From the NCBI RefSeq assembly GCF_027257155.1, contig NZ_JAPWDU010000005.1, forward strand, positions 496,001-560,000: DNA of 64,000 bases, given 5' to 3'. The translations under genes and the position numbers were made by a program. The notes under the pieces are model-generated. The model did no database searches, had not been told where the DNA came from, and saw only the letters and a list, made by a program, of their open reading frames with translations. Positions 17,343 through 27,020 of this stretch are shown piece after piece. This DNA comes from Cerasicoccus sp. TK19100 (GTDB lineage Bacteria > Verrucomicrobiota > Verrucomicrobiia > Opitutales > Cerasicoccaceae). Each line of letters begins with the position of its first letter. The first letter of the stretch is position 1.

Positions 17343-18275
17343 ATGCCTTCTTGGGACACCCTTAAGCTACTTGCCGATCCGACGCGCCTGCGGTTGATAC
17401 AACTGCTGCGCCAGGAGGAGCTGTCGGTGGCCGAGCTGCAGGAGTTGCTCGACATGGGGCAGTCGCGGATTTCGTCGCACCTGGCTCTGCTGCGGCAGGG
17501 CGGGCTGCTGACCGACCGCAAAGAGGGCAAGAAGACGTTTTACTCACTCAGCGAAGCAATCGGCGAAACGACGATGCGCCTGGTGGACGCCTGTTATGAG
17601 GCGGCGCAAGAGGAACCGGAATTTGCCGAAGACGAGAAAAACCTCGAGCGTGTGCTGGATCGGCGCCGCCGCGCTTCGGAGGAATACTTTAACCAAGTCG
17701 CCGGTCGTCTCGGGCGTAACTATTGTCCGGGGCGTTCGTGGGAAGCGATTGGCCACTTCCTGCTGCACCTGACGCCGCACATCAACATCGCGGACCTCGG
17801 GGCGGGCGAAGGGGTGTTGTCTCAGCTACTTGCCCAGCGGGCCAAGACGGTCTACTGCATCGATAATTCGCCGCGCATGGTGGAGGTCGGGACGGAGTTG
17901 GCCGCGAAGAACAACATCGACAATCTTTACTACAAGCTGGGCGACATCGAGAACGTTCCGCTGGAAAACGAGAGCATCGAGCTGGCGCTGTTGAGCCAGG
18001 CGCTGCACCACGCGGAGAAGCCGGCGAAGGCGATTGCCGAAGCCCACCGTATCTTGAAGCCCGGCGGAAAGCTCGTGATCCTCGACCTGAAGGAGCACCA
18101 GTTTGAAAAAGCCCGTGAGCTCTATGCGGACCGCTGGCTGGGCTTCCCGGAGAATACGCTTTACCACTGGCTAAAGGATGCCGGATTTGGCGGGGTGAAG
18201 GTCAACGTCGTCTCCCGTGAGGAGGGCGATCCGGGCTTTGAGACAGTTATGGCCAGCGGCGAGAAGGCGGATTAA
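17343..18275 (+). CDS. ArsR-type HTH fused to SAM-dependent methyltransferase
   Basis: ATG at 17343 is preferred to the TTG two codons upstream, giving 310 residues. Residues 1-90 are a winged helix of ArsR type: LKLLADPTRLRLIQLLRQ, then LSVAELQELLDMGQSRISSHLALLRQGGLL. From about 125 on is a class I methyltransferase with motif I NIADLGAGEGVLSQLL and LALLSQALHHAEKPAKAI with HRILKPGGKLVILDL, as in UbiE/ArsM-like enzymes. I see no cysteine trio of an arsenite methyltransferase, so arsenic should not be assumed. Such fusions may couple a methyl transfer or SAM signal to DNA binding. The EcsC gene follows 60 bases later. Confidence 0.85.
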   Translation: MPSWDTLKLLADPTRLRLIQLLRQEELSVAELQELLDMGQSRISSHLALLRQGGLLTDRKEGKKTFYSLSEAIGETTMRLVDACYEAAQEEPEFAEDEKNLERVLDRRRRASEEYFNQVAGRLGRNYCPGRSWEAIGHFLLHLTPHINIADLGAGEGVLSQLLAQRAKTVYCIDNSPRMVEVGTELAAKNNIDNLYYKLGDIENVPLENESIELALLSQALHHAEKPAKAIAEAHRILKPGGKLVILDLKEHQFEKARELYADRWLGFPENTLYHWLKDAGFGGVKVNVVSREEGDPGFETVMASGEKAD

Positions 18276-18335
18276 AATTATCCGCGCAAATCACGTTGCC
18301 GGAACATTAACGAGCGTGTTATTGTCTTTGCCTTC

Positions 18336-19205
18336 ATGAGCAAGCCGCCGCCACTACCGATGGACGCTCCCGTGTGGAGCGAGCAGGATCACGCTGATTT
18401 GCAGATGGCGCATCGCATTCTGGAGCGCAGCAGTTTTGCGAATCAGGTGGTGAACATGCTCGGCGCGCCGATCGAGAAAGGCCTTGAGCTGTTGCCCGAC
18501 AAGGCTCACGGCGTCATCATTGGCGCGACGGATAAGGCCCTGCGCGCAGCGCTCGAAGTGGCACTCAAAACTCTGGAGAAAGACCGCATCGCCGCCGCCA
18601 GGAATACCATCCACAAGCTCGCGACCGCGACGACTGGCGGGGTGGGGGGCGCGTTCGGTTGGGCATCACTGCCGGTCGAACTGCCGATTTCCACGACGAT
18701 TATGTTGCGCTCGATTGCGGACGTGGCTCGCAGTCAGGGCGAGGATTTAAAACAACCCGAGGCGCGACTGGCGTGCATTGAGGTCTTTGCGCTGGGCAAT
18801 AAAACCAAACAGGAAGGCTCCGACGCGAGTTATATTGCGATCCGCGCGTTGCTCGCCCAGCGGGTGACTGAAGCCGCGCAGTATGCAGCGCAAAAAGGCG
18901 TGCTCGACGCGGCGTCGCCACCGCTGACCCGTTTTGTGGCCAAGGTCGCGGAGCGCTTCAGCATAACGGTTACGGAAAAGGCGGCCGCCGTGATGGTGCC
19001 TGCCATTGGCGCGGTAGGCGGCGCGATTGTGAACACGTATTTCACTGGATTTTATCAGGATATGGCGCTGGGGCACTTCATCATGCGCCGTCTGGAGCGC
19101 AAGTTTGGCCAGGATGTCGTGCAGGCTGAATATCTGGAGCTGGATAAGGCCAAGGGGAAAAAGGGAAAAGCCAAGACGCTGCCCAAAGCTGCTGACAAGG
19201 GGTAG
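18336..19205 (+). CDS. EcsC family protein
   Basis: The 289-residue protein shows the EcsC pattern: an early helical part with LLPDKAHGVIIGATDKALRAAL, then a glycine-rich hydrophobic stretch TGGVGGAFGWASLPVELP followed by STTIMLRSIADVARSQGEDL. A second amphipathic hydrophobic stretch, VPAIGAVGGAIVNTYF, comes near residue 226. The C-terminus is lysine-rich. B. subtilis EcsC is linked to the Ecs transporter and secretion, but most homologues are lone and of unknown function; no ecsA or ecsB is nearby. Peripheral membrane association is likely. Confidence 0.82.
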   Translation: MSKPPPLPMDAPVWSEQDHADLQMAHRILERSSFANQVVNMLGAPIEKGLELLPDKAHGVIIGATDKALRAALEVALKTLEKDRIAAARNTIHKLATATTGGVGGAFGWASLPVELPISTTIMLRSIADVARSQGEDLKQPEARLACIEVFALGNKTKQEGSDASYIAIRALLAQRVTEAAQYAAQKGVLDAASPPLTRFVAKVAERFSITVTEKAAAVMVPAIGAVGGAIVNTYFTGFYQDMALGHFIMRRLERKFGQDVVQAEYLELDKAKGKKGKAKTLPKAADKG

Positions 19206-19363
19206 TTTCGCACCCAGCCGGGGAATAATCGAGCGGTAGAGCGGCTCGTAGGGGTAATGACTCCGGAATGCTACGATATACTGGCTTGCCGCGCTAGAGC
19301 TAGTCTGGCATTATGTGTGGGTAACTCTCTTTACTACTACTGCTCAACGGAGGAAATCTCGCC

Positions 19364-22300
19364 ATGAAGTATCTGCACTTCGCCTCGTTCTACCTGCTGC
19401 TTGCTGTTTGTATTTTGGGCTCAAGTTCGCGGGCAAATGCGCTTAGCCTCGACTCTGTCTCGCCGGCATATGGTCCAATCGGGACCGAGGTGACCATTGT
19501 CACCGAGGGCCTGGATAGCGGCGTTATTTACACGATCACGCTCAATGGGGTGGACCAGGGGGCCGTTGGCATCGCGGGCGACAACTTGACTTTCACCGTG
19601 CAGCCAGGGGCAAGCTCGGGCACCATTGAAATATTGGGAGACGGCGAGCGAGTCGCGTTTTTCCCCATCGCTTTTCGTATTGATCGGACCGTGGCGGGCG
19701 TGGTGGATTTTCCGTCCGGGTTTAATCCGGCGGGCTACAAAGTCTATTCGCTGGGCAGCGAGATGCGGCCTATCGCGGCGGATGGCACCTTTGCGACGCC
19801 GATTCGACAGGACGGGATGACCTTCGTTTGGGCGACCTTGACGGTGGAGGACCCCGCGCTGGCGGCAGTTGCGCTGGGAGGCGATACCAGTGTCAGGCTT
19901 GATGCGGAGTCGACCGCTGTCGCCATGATCTTCATCAATCCGATGCTGACGAGCATGCCGGAACCCTACCTCGAAACGGCGCTCAGCGCAATTGCAGGCC
20001 TGAGTGAAACCGCAGCCCTTGCCGACTACATTCAGAACCGCACCTTGGCTGGCGTGCAGTATCTCGACGATCCGCGCTATGATGAACTGCTCGGCAATGC
20101 ACTGGATGCCGCGCTTCCGGCGGTCGCCGATGCCATTGAGGCGCTGCAGGCGGCGGAGCTTAATAGCGCGGTGAGCAAGACTGCGAAGGCGAGGTTTCAA
20201 GACAGCAAGGACTCGCCATTTTACTTTCGAGAACTGGAAGCGACCGGGCTGACGGATCCGGATAATCTGCGCATCGACATCACGCCGATTTATGAAGATC
20301 CGACCGCGCCCGAAGACGAACTTGTAATCACTGATTACAAGGTGTCTTTCGACAAAACCATAAAAGCATTTCTGGTGCTACAGGCCGACTATGTTCTGGA
20401 AATTCGTGAGATTAACCCCGCTTCGATTCCCGGCGGGCGCTCCGAAATCGCGGCGATGACGCCGAGCTCGGACAGCTACTTTTATGTCAACGACACGGCG
20501 GAATACTCCGGCTACAAGACCGCGGATTTGGCGACGGCTAAGCTGGATGCGCTGGAGATGATCGCCACTTACACAATGAAGGGCGTTGATTTGCTGACCG
20601 GCATTTTTTCAGCCGGTCCATCCACTGAAGTCTTCATGATTCCGGCCGATAAGAGCGCGGTTTACGCCATTCATGCCTATACCGGAAACTTGTATTATGG
20701 CCTGCCCGATGAACGTCAGGGAGCCCTGATCGATAACATCCAAGGCAATGCGCCGTGGCTCCAGGCCTCGTTTGTCAATTTTACTAATATCGTCATTGAT
20801 GGGATTAGCATCATTATTCCCTTTGATGAATTCACCAGCAGTAAAGCGGTTGAAAAGGTGATGAGTTCTCTCTTTGCCGATGTGTCCAAAGAACTCTCTG
20901 CGTTAGCCTTTTCGGGAACATTTAACCGCGCGGCCTTGCTCGGCCTCATTCGCAAGGCGATTGAAGGAAGCGTCGAGGGGCTTATCTCGGCCGTGTTGGA
21001 AACCGGTATTAAAGAGTCCTTAACAATTGCTGCGAAGTCTGCCGCCAGCGGGCTCGATGTCCTTGGTAAACTTTCTTCCGGCCTCCAGGCGCTTGAACGC
21101 TTAAACGGCGTCATCGGGCTGCAGACGCTGGCGGTCGAGCGCGGGATACTGGTCGTGGGCAGCCCCTTTGCGCCGCGTATTCGCAACTTCTTTCCACAGG
21201 AGGCGCGCGAGGGCGATCCGCTCGCGATTGGCGGGTTCAACTTCACCAGCGAAGGCGAGGAAACGAAGGTCTTCCTGAGCATCGTCAAGAATACCACCGT
21301 CACCGCCGAAACCGAGATCGAGCTGGAAGTCGACGTGCCGTTGGAGGTTACCGCGATTCGCGAAAACTTTATCAACGCCGACCTGCCCGCCGATATCGAT
21401 GACGCCACGCTGGCGACGCTGGCCGCGAGTGATCGCGTGGCGCTGACCATTGAGCGGGGTGACGGTCGCCGGACCTCGACGACGGGCAATCCCGCCCTGT
21501 TTCGCTACATCGACATCCTCGGGCCGCCGGTGCTCGAAAGCATGGAGCCGACCACAGTACAGGCGAATCAGCTGGTCACGTTGACGGGCGAGAGCTTGCG
21601 CGGGGAAAAGGGCCAGCCGTTCGTGGTGATCCTCGACGGCTCTCCCGCCACCGAGCTGTCCGGACTGATCCAAATTACGTCCGACGAACGCATATTAATG
21701 CGCGTACCAGAGGGCCTCGATAACGGCCCGCATACCATCGCGATTCGGGTGGGGGACCAGACTTCGAACGCGCTGAATTTCGCGGTGTCCAACGTATTGC
21801 CCAATCAACAGGGCGCGCAGGAGGGGGCCTCGGTAGCCATTACCAAACTGGACGCCACGGATAACATTGGCGATGGCGACATCACGGTCCTCGAAGCCTT
21901 CCGCATTATTTACGAGGGCCGCGGCGTGCAGCAGCGTCCTGACGGCGTGGAGGGCGGCAAATACGAGTCTGACTTCGTCAGTGAGGGCGGCGTCGGGCCG
22001 GCCTTCCGCAACCATATCGGCATGCACCCGACGATTTCTTTTTCCGAGGCGAGCAGCGTGGTGGTCAACATTGGTGACGATCTGCCGACCCCGACTGGCG
22101 GCGACAGCTGGGACTTGCGCGGGCTGACGCTCGACCTGCAGGGGGCCTCGCGCGACGCCTTGCTGCTAAACGGTGTTTCGAATGTGTTCCTCAAGGATTT
22201 CACGCTTCAGAACTTCACTGGCAACGGCCTTTACCTGAAGGCCATTTCCTCCAGCGGCGAAGATTTCTTCCCGTCCAAGAACCGGATCGAAGGCGTTGGT

Positions 22301-25300
22301 TTTAAGAACGGCGGTGGCTACGGCATCTTAATTGAAGGAGGCTCGTTGAACCAGCTGTTGCCCGGCGAGATCGACAACATGGCGATGGGGGGCGTCCTGC
22401 TGCAAGGCGAGGGGACGGAATTTAATGTGATCGGCGAAAACGATGACGTGCTGCCGGTCTTTGGCTTAATTACCAATTGCGGCGGCCACGGCGTGCATTT
22501 GCTCAATGTCGAAAATAACTTGGTGAAGTTCATTACCGCGGCGGGCAACGACGGTGACGGCTTCCGCCTCGAAGGTGCCAATTGTAAAGACAACCGCGTG
22601 GACGGCGTTTACACGGTGAGCCCGTTTGGCGCGGTTGAAAGCCTGAAAAATACCGGGCACGGCATTCACCTGCTGGAGGGCGCGAACAACAACTTAATCG
22701 GCGAGGAAACTTCCATCAGGTGGGGCTTTGGTGAGCGCAGCTTGATCATCAATAACGAAGGCAGCGGCGTGATGATTAGCGGGGAGGGCACCAGCCGAAA
22801 CGTGGTCAACCACCTGAGCACGGGTGACGAATTTATCACCGACTCGAACGGCAATATTTTGAATTTGATCAACGGCGGCCACGCTATCGCGATCATGAAT
22901 GACGCTTCGGATAACATCATCGGCAACCACCTGCCGCTGCGCGATCTTCACCTCGGCAGCGCGCCCAACGGTGCCGGGATCCTCATCGACGACGCGCACA
23001 GTAACGTGGTCGTCGGCTGCCATATCGGCACCGTGCATGGCGGCGGGCTTGATCCGTTTTACAGCTTCAGTGCGCTGAAATACGGCATCCATTTGCGCAA
23101 CAATCCGACGGGGAATCTGATTGGCTTCAACGGGGAGCACACCTACACCGAGCGCAATGCGCTGCCGTTTCCGGAGAACGAATTCGACTTCATTCCGGAG
23201 CATTACCAGATGACGAATTACATCGGCAATTGCACCGAGGCGGGCATCTACATCGAAGGGCGGCAAGTCACCTCGGGCTCTTCGTTTGACCACGCCGACC
23301 CGCCCAACGAATTCGTCAATAATCACATTGGCGCCGGGCAGACTGAGTTCCTTGGCTTCACGGCCCCGCAATCGCCGCAGCCGAATAAATACGGCGTGCT
23401 CATCACGGGGGCGACCGCGGGCAATCGTTTCGGCAACGAGAATTTCGGCTCGGGCAACAAGATCATGCACAACACGGAGGCCGGCATTGCGGTTAAGGGC
23501 GTCGTATTCGCTGACGGCAATCCCGACGAGCGGCGGACTTATTTCTTCAATAATGACATCATTGCTAGCGGCAGCGAAATCTCCGGCGCCCCGGCTCCCG
23601 CACCACTCACGCAGACCCCGCAGGGCATCGGCGTGCTGATCGAAAATTCCGAAGGCTTTTTCTTTGGCGAGGCCGCGTTGACCTCGAACCGCATCAGCGA
23701 GAATCAGGTCGGTATTTATCTGGTCAACGGCGAGCAGAATTACATCCACGGCAACCAGATCGACGATAACCTCGTGGCTGGCATCATCATGCGCAATGAG
23801 ATCTCCTCGGAGATCGGTGGGCGTGATGCGAGCCAGAGCAATTTCTTATACGGTAATGGCCAGGGCGGTGAAGAAGAGGGCGGCATTATCGTGGTTGATG
23901 GCGGAGATAACGCCATTGCGAATAACTTAATCGGCACGAACGACGACCCGACGCAAAACCGAGGTAACGATGGCCACGGCGTCCTGATCAAGGACTCTAA
24001 TGGCAACACCATCGGTGGGCGCGATCCGTCGCTCGGCAATCTAATTTCCCATAACACTGGTAACGGCATTCTGGTGATCGGTTCTGGCTCGGGCGATACT
24101 CACATTGCCAGCAACATCATCGGCACGGACCGCTCTCGCAGCAAAGCGATGGGCAACGGCTTGAACGGCATCCGCATTGCTGGCGGCGCGGACAATAGCA
24201 CCGTCGGCGGCGAAGTGACTTTTCTACTGGGCGGCACGCGGGTGACGAAAAGCACGGGCAATTACATTTGGCACAATGGTATTCATGGCGTGCAGGTGGA
24301 TGACACCGTCGGCGTGTCGATCCTCAACAACAGCATCACGCACAACACGCTAGACGGCATCGATTTGATTGGCAGCGGCAATAATCAAATCAGCCCGCCT
24401 AATGAGATAACTTACAGCGCGGGCGCCTTCCATGGCACGGTTACCAACACCACTGAAGCGCCAGCCGGGAGCGTTGTGCAATTGTTCTCCGACGCCAACA
24501 CGGACGAGGGCGAAGTGCTGATCGGGGAGGGCGTGGTCCGCGTCGATGGCGGCTTCACGATTACCCCGGCTGTGTTTCCGCCACCCTATCTCAACCTCAA
24601 CGCCACGGTGACCTCCGATGCCACGGGCGACACCTCGGAGTTTGGGGGTTCCTTTCGCTTTAATCCGCCACCGCCGCTTGATGGCCCCAAGTTGGGCCTA
24701 TTCGTGAGCAGCGAATCGGGCAATGATCCCGTTTCGATTGCCCTGAATTCCGACGCGCAAAACGCGTTGCTGATGGCGCTGGAGTTTCGCCCGGTCAACG
24801 CCGACTCCTCGCTCTACGGCATTGCGTTTACCGTGACGGGTGGTTTGGACCTCGTGACCCAATTGACAAACTTGCGCCTGGTGCGCGATTACAATATGGA
24901 TGGCATTGCGGGTGCCGACGAGCCGGTGATTAGCGCGCTGGCGACGGTTGATCCGGAAATGGCAAACGTCTTCACACTGGGCTTCGAGCCGCAGTCCCTG
25001 CTCGATGGCCGTACCTACCATTATCTGGTTATCGGCGATTATCTGGGGACAACTGGCTTCAGCGGCGGCTTCAGTTATGAGGTTAGCGATGTGAGCCATG
25101 TGTTCGCCACGCTGACCAAACCCTATGGTTTGCCGACGCCGGTTTTCTTCGAGGGGGAAGTGCGGTCGGACAACTTTAGCTTTGGCGAAGACGCCATCAC
25201 CGCTTGGCGTAATGCGGAGTTCCCGGGGGCGCCAGCTGAGTCAGGGCTGTTGGCCGACCCGGATGGCGACGGCGTACCAAACATTGTTGAGTTTGCCCTG

Positions 25301-25579
25301 GGGCTCGACCCGAATCATCCCGATGGCGCGGGTGTAAGTGTGAGGGAAGACGCCGAGGGCCGTTTGGAAATTACGTTCCAGCGCCCGCAATCCAGTCAAG
25401 GGGTTGGCTACTCGGTGGAAATCTCTTCCGGATTGGACGCATGGCTCAGCGGCGAGCCCTTTGTCGAAATCGTGGAAGTTATAAATAACGGCGACGGCAC
25501 GGAAAAGGTGCGTGTGCGCACGAAGTTTAACGCTTCGGATCTTGATTCGCTGTTCGCCCGGTTGAAGATTAGCCTCTAG
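19364..25579 (+). CDS. Giant exported IPT/TIG and parallel beta-helix protein (2071 residues)
   Basis: An excellent Shine-Dalgarno (GGAGG at 19350-19354) precedes ATG. A signal peptide ends near SSRANA, residue 27. An IPT/TIG domain follows at once (LDSVSPAYGPIGTEVTIV). A largely helical region of unknown type spans about 200-590. Two more IPT/TIG domains begin near IRNFFPQEAREGDPLAIGG and VLESMEPTTVQANQLVTLTG. From about 850 to 1700 is a right-handed parallel beta-helix with dozens of N-x-I/V-x-G turns such as GNGLYLKA, GHGIHLLEGANNN and GNGILVIGSGSG. The C-terminus has ADPDGDGVPNIVEFALGLDP and a beta domain, a combination frequent in verrucomicrobial exported proteins. Polysaccharide binding or lysis, or adhesion, are possible; no catalytic residues can be named. 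Confidence 0.8.
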   Translation: MKYLHFASFYLLLAVCILGSSSRANALSLDSVSPAYGPIGTEVTIVTEGLDSGVIYTITLNGVDQGAVGIAGDNLTFTVQPGASSGTIEILGDGERVAFFPIAFRIDRTVAGVVDFPSGFNPAGYKVYSLGSEMRPIAADGTFATPIRQDGMTFVWATLTVEDPALAAVALGGDTSVRLDAESTAVAMIFINPMLTSMPEPYLETALSAIAGLSETAALADYIQNRTLAGVQYLDDPRYDELLGNALDAALPAVADAIEALQAAELNSAVSKTAKARFQDSKDSPFYFRELEATGLTDPDNLRIDITPIYEDPTAPEDELVITDYKVSFDKTIKAFLVLQADYVLEIREINPASIPGGRSEIAAMTPSSDSYFYVNDTAEYSGYKTADLATAKLDALEMIATYTMKGVDLLTGIFSAGPSTEVFMIPADKSAVYAIHAYTGNLYYGLPDERQGALIDNIQGNAPWLQASFVNFTNIVIDGISIIIPFDEFTSSKAVEKVMSSLFADVSKELSALAFSGTFNRAALLGLIRKAIEGSVEGLISAVLETGIKESLTIAAKSAASGLDVLGKLSSGLQALERLNGVIGLQTLAVERGILVVGSPFAPRIRNFFPQEAREGDPLAIGGFNFTSEGEETKVFLSIVKNTTVTAETEIELEVDVPLEVTAIRENFINADLPADIDDATLATLAASDRVALTIERGDGRRTSTTGNPALFRYIDILGPPVLESMEPTTVQANQLVTLTGESLRGEKGQPFVVILDGSPATELSGLIQITSDERILMRVPEGLDNGPHTIAIRVGDQTSNALNFAVSNVLPNQQGAQEGASVAITKLDATDNIGDGDITVLEAFRIIYEGRGVQQRPDGVEGGKYESDFVSEGGVGPAFRNHIGMHPTISFSEASSVVVNIGDDLPTPTGGDSWDLRGLTLDLQGASRDALLLNGVSNVFLKDFTLQNFTGNGLYLKAISSSGEDFFPSKNRIEGVGFKNGGGYGILIEGGSLNQLLPGEIDNMAMGGVLLQGEGTEFNVIGENDDVLPVFGLITNCGGHGVHLLNVENNLVKFITAAGNDGDGFRLEGANCKDNRVDGVYTVSPFGAVESLKNTGHGIHLLEGANNNLIGEETSIRWGFGERSLIINNEGSGVMISGEGTSRNVVNHLSTGDEFITDSNGNILNLINGGHAIAIMNDASDNIIGNHLPLRDLHLGSAPNGAGILIDDAHSNVVVGCHIGTVHGGGLDPFYSFSALKYGIHLRNNPTGNLIGFNGEHTYTERNALPFPENEFDFIPEHYQMTNYIGNCTEAGIYIEGRQVTSGSSFDHADPPNEFVNNHIGAGQTEFLGFTAPQSPQPNKYGVLITGATAGNRFGNENFGSGNKIMHNTEAGIAVKGVVFADGNPDERRTYFFNNDIIASGSEISGAPAPAPLTQTPQGIGVLIENSEGFFFGEAALTSNRISENQVGIYLVNGEQNYIHGNQIDDNLVAGIIMRNEISSEIGGRDASQSNFLYGNGQGGEEEGGIIVVDGGDNAIANNLIGTNDDPTQNRGNDGHGVLIKDSNGNTIGGRDPSLGNLISHNTGNGILVIGSGSGDTHIASNIIGTDRSRSKAMGNGLNGIRIAGGADNSTVGGEVTFLLGGTRVTKSTGNYIWHNGIHGVQVDDTVGVSILNNSITHNTLDGIDLIGSGNNQISPPNEITYSAGAFHGTVTNTTEAPAGSVVQLFSDANTDEGEVLIGEGVVRVDGGFTITPAVFPPPYLNLNATVTSDATGDTSEFGGSFRFNPPPPLDGPKLGLFVSSESGNDPVSIALNSDAQNALLMALEFRPVNADSSLYGIAFTVTGGLDLVTQLTNLRLVRDYNMDGIAGADEPVISALATVDPEMANVFTLGFEPQSLLDGRTYHYLVIGDYLGTTGFSGGFSYEVSDVSHVFATLTKPYGLPTPVFFEGEVRSDNFSFGEDAITAWRNAEFPGAPAESGLLADPDGDGVPNIVEFALGLDPNHPDGAGVSVREDAEGRLEITFQRPQSSQGVGYSVEISSGLDAWLSGEPFVEIVEVINNGDGTEKVRVRTKFNASDLDSLFARLKISL

Positions 25580-25690
25580 CCTCGATCGACGGGTGGAGAG
25601 GAAGCCCGCTCAATGGGCAAGCTTTGGGACGCCTGCCGTTTATTCTTGGCGGGGAGGGCATCTCACGTTTAAGTCGCGAGCTTCAAAGCT

Positions 25691-26920
25691 ATGAAAATCG
25701 CTCTCGCATATTCAGGAGGTCTCGACACGTCAGTGCTTGTTCGCTGGCTCAAGAATCATTACGACGCAGAAATCGTCACCTACGCCGCCGACGTCGGCCA
25801 GGAAGAGGAGCTCGACGGCTTGGAGGAAAAGGCCAAGGCTACCGGCGCTTCCGCGCACTACACGCTGGACTTGGTGGACGAGTTCGCGAGCGACTTCATC
25901 TACCCGATGATGCGCGCCAACGCCATTTACGAGAGCCAGTATTACCTCGGCACCTCGATTGCCCGCCCGCTTATCGCCAAGGCGCAGATCGAAATCGCGC
26001 AAAAAGAGGGTTGCGACGCCGTTGCCCACGGCGCGACGGGTAAGGGCAATGACCAGGTCCGCTTCGAGCTGACCTTTGCTGCGCTCGCCCCCGAGCTGAA
26101 GATCATTTCCCCTTGGCGCATGGACGTGTTCCGCAAGGCTTTCCCGGGTCGCAAGGAGATGATCGAGTGGTGCCGCGAAAACAATGTCAACGTTGAGGCC
26201 AGCGCATCGAAGCCGTATTCGATGGACCGCAACCTCCTGCACATTTCCTACGAAGCCGGCATTCTGGAAGACACCTGGTTCGACCCGACCACGCCGGACA
26301 ACAAGTCGATGTACAAACTGACCGTCGACCCGGAAGATGCTCCCGATGAACCTGAGTATGTCGAGCTCACCTACGAGCGCGGCGACTGCATCGCGGTCAA
26401 CGGCGAGGAGCTAACCCCGGCCGGCGTCCTCAAGAAGCTGAACAAGCTCGCGGGCAAGCACGGCATCGGCCGCGTGGATATTGTGGAAAACCGTTTTGTC
26501 GGCATGAAGAGCCGTGGCGTCTATGAGACCCCGGGTGGCACGATCCTGATGCACGGCCACCGCCAGGTGGAGACCATCACCATGGACCGCGACCTCATGC
26601 ACCTGCGCGATAGCCTCGTGCCGAAGTATGCCGAGCTCGTTTACAACGGCTTCTGGTATGCGCCCGAGCGTGAAGCGCTGCAGGCCTTCTTTGACGACAG
26701 CCAGAAGCACGTCTCCGGCGTGGCTCGCCTCAAGCTTTACAAGGGCAGCATTACTACCGTAGGCCGTAAGAGCGAGCTGTCCCTTTACGACGAGCACATC
26801 GCTTCGATGGAAGGCGTGGCCAGCGACTACAATCCGGACGACGCCAGTGGCTTCATCCGCTTGCAGGGTCTGCGCCTGCGCGCCCGCGCCATCAAGCAGC
26901 TCAGCAAGCTGAAGGTCTAG
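25691..26920 (+). CDS. argG: Argininosuccinate synthase
   Basis: The 409-residue protein opens with the PP-loop [16 protein letters not shown] (ATP pyrophosphatase signature). It then has [16 protein letters not shown] and the citrulline/aspartate-binding [32 protein letters not shown] is a family signature in the second domain. Length matches the bacterial norm (about 400). It condenses citrulline and aspartate with ATP, the penultimate step of arginine synthesis, in the cytoplasm. No argH lies in the window; the gene appears to stand alone, 100 bases ahead of the NAD kinase gene and separated from it by an AT-rich palindrome. Confidence 0.97.
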   Translation: MKIALAYSGGLDTSVLVRWLKNHYDAEIVTYAADVGQEEELDGLEEKAKATGASAHYTLDLVDEFASDFIYPMMRANAIYESQYYLGTSIARPLIAKAQIEIAQKEGCDAVAHGATGKGNDQVRFELTFAALAPELKIISPWRMDVFRKAFPGRKEMIEWCRENNVNVEASASKPYSMDRNLLHISYEAGILEDTWFDPTTPDNKSMYKLTVDPEDAPDEPEYVELTYERGDCIAVNGEELTPAGVLKKLNKLAGKHGIGRVDIVENRFVGMKSRGVYETPGGTILMHGHRQVETITMDRDLMHLRDSLVPKYAELVYNGFWYAPEREALQAFFDDSQKHVSGVARLKLYKGSITTVGRKSELSLYDEHIASMEGVASDYNPDDASGFIRLQGLRLRARAIKQLSKLKV

Positions 26921-26926
26921 AAGACA

Positions 26927-27012
26927 AATTATGAAGTATGAATTATGAAGTATGAAACAAAGCATTCGCAAAGGTTTGCCCTTTCATCATTCATAATTCT
27001 GCATTCATAATT
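26927..27012. repeat. AT-rich intergenic repeat with direct and inverted copies
   Basis: A 14-base unit AATTATGAAGTATG occurs twice in tandem (26927-26940 and 26941-26954). It is then met in inverted form as ATTCATAATTCTGCATTCATAATT at 26989-27012. The two halves can pair into a long AT-rich hairpin in the argG-nadK gap. Confidence 0.72.
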
Positions 27013-27020
27013 AACCTCCC

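Noticed and set aside
17343-18275. Arsenite methyltransferase ArsM
   Set aside because: No set of conserved arsenic-binding cysteines is visible and no other ars gene is nearby.
22694-23749. 351-codon open frame opposite the beta-helix gene
   Set aside because: Shadow of a repetitive, biased coding sequence; the plus-strand frame is one uninterrupted 2071-codon gene with signal peptide.
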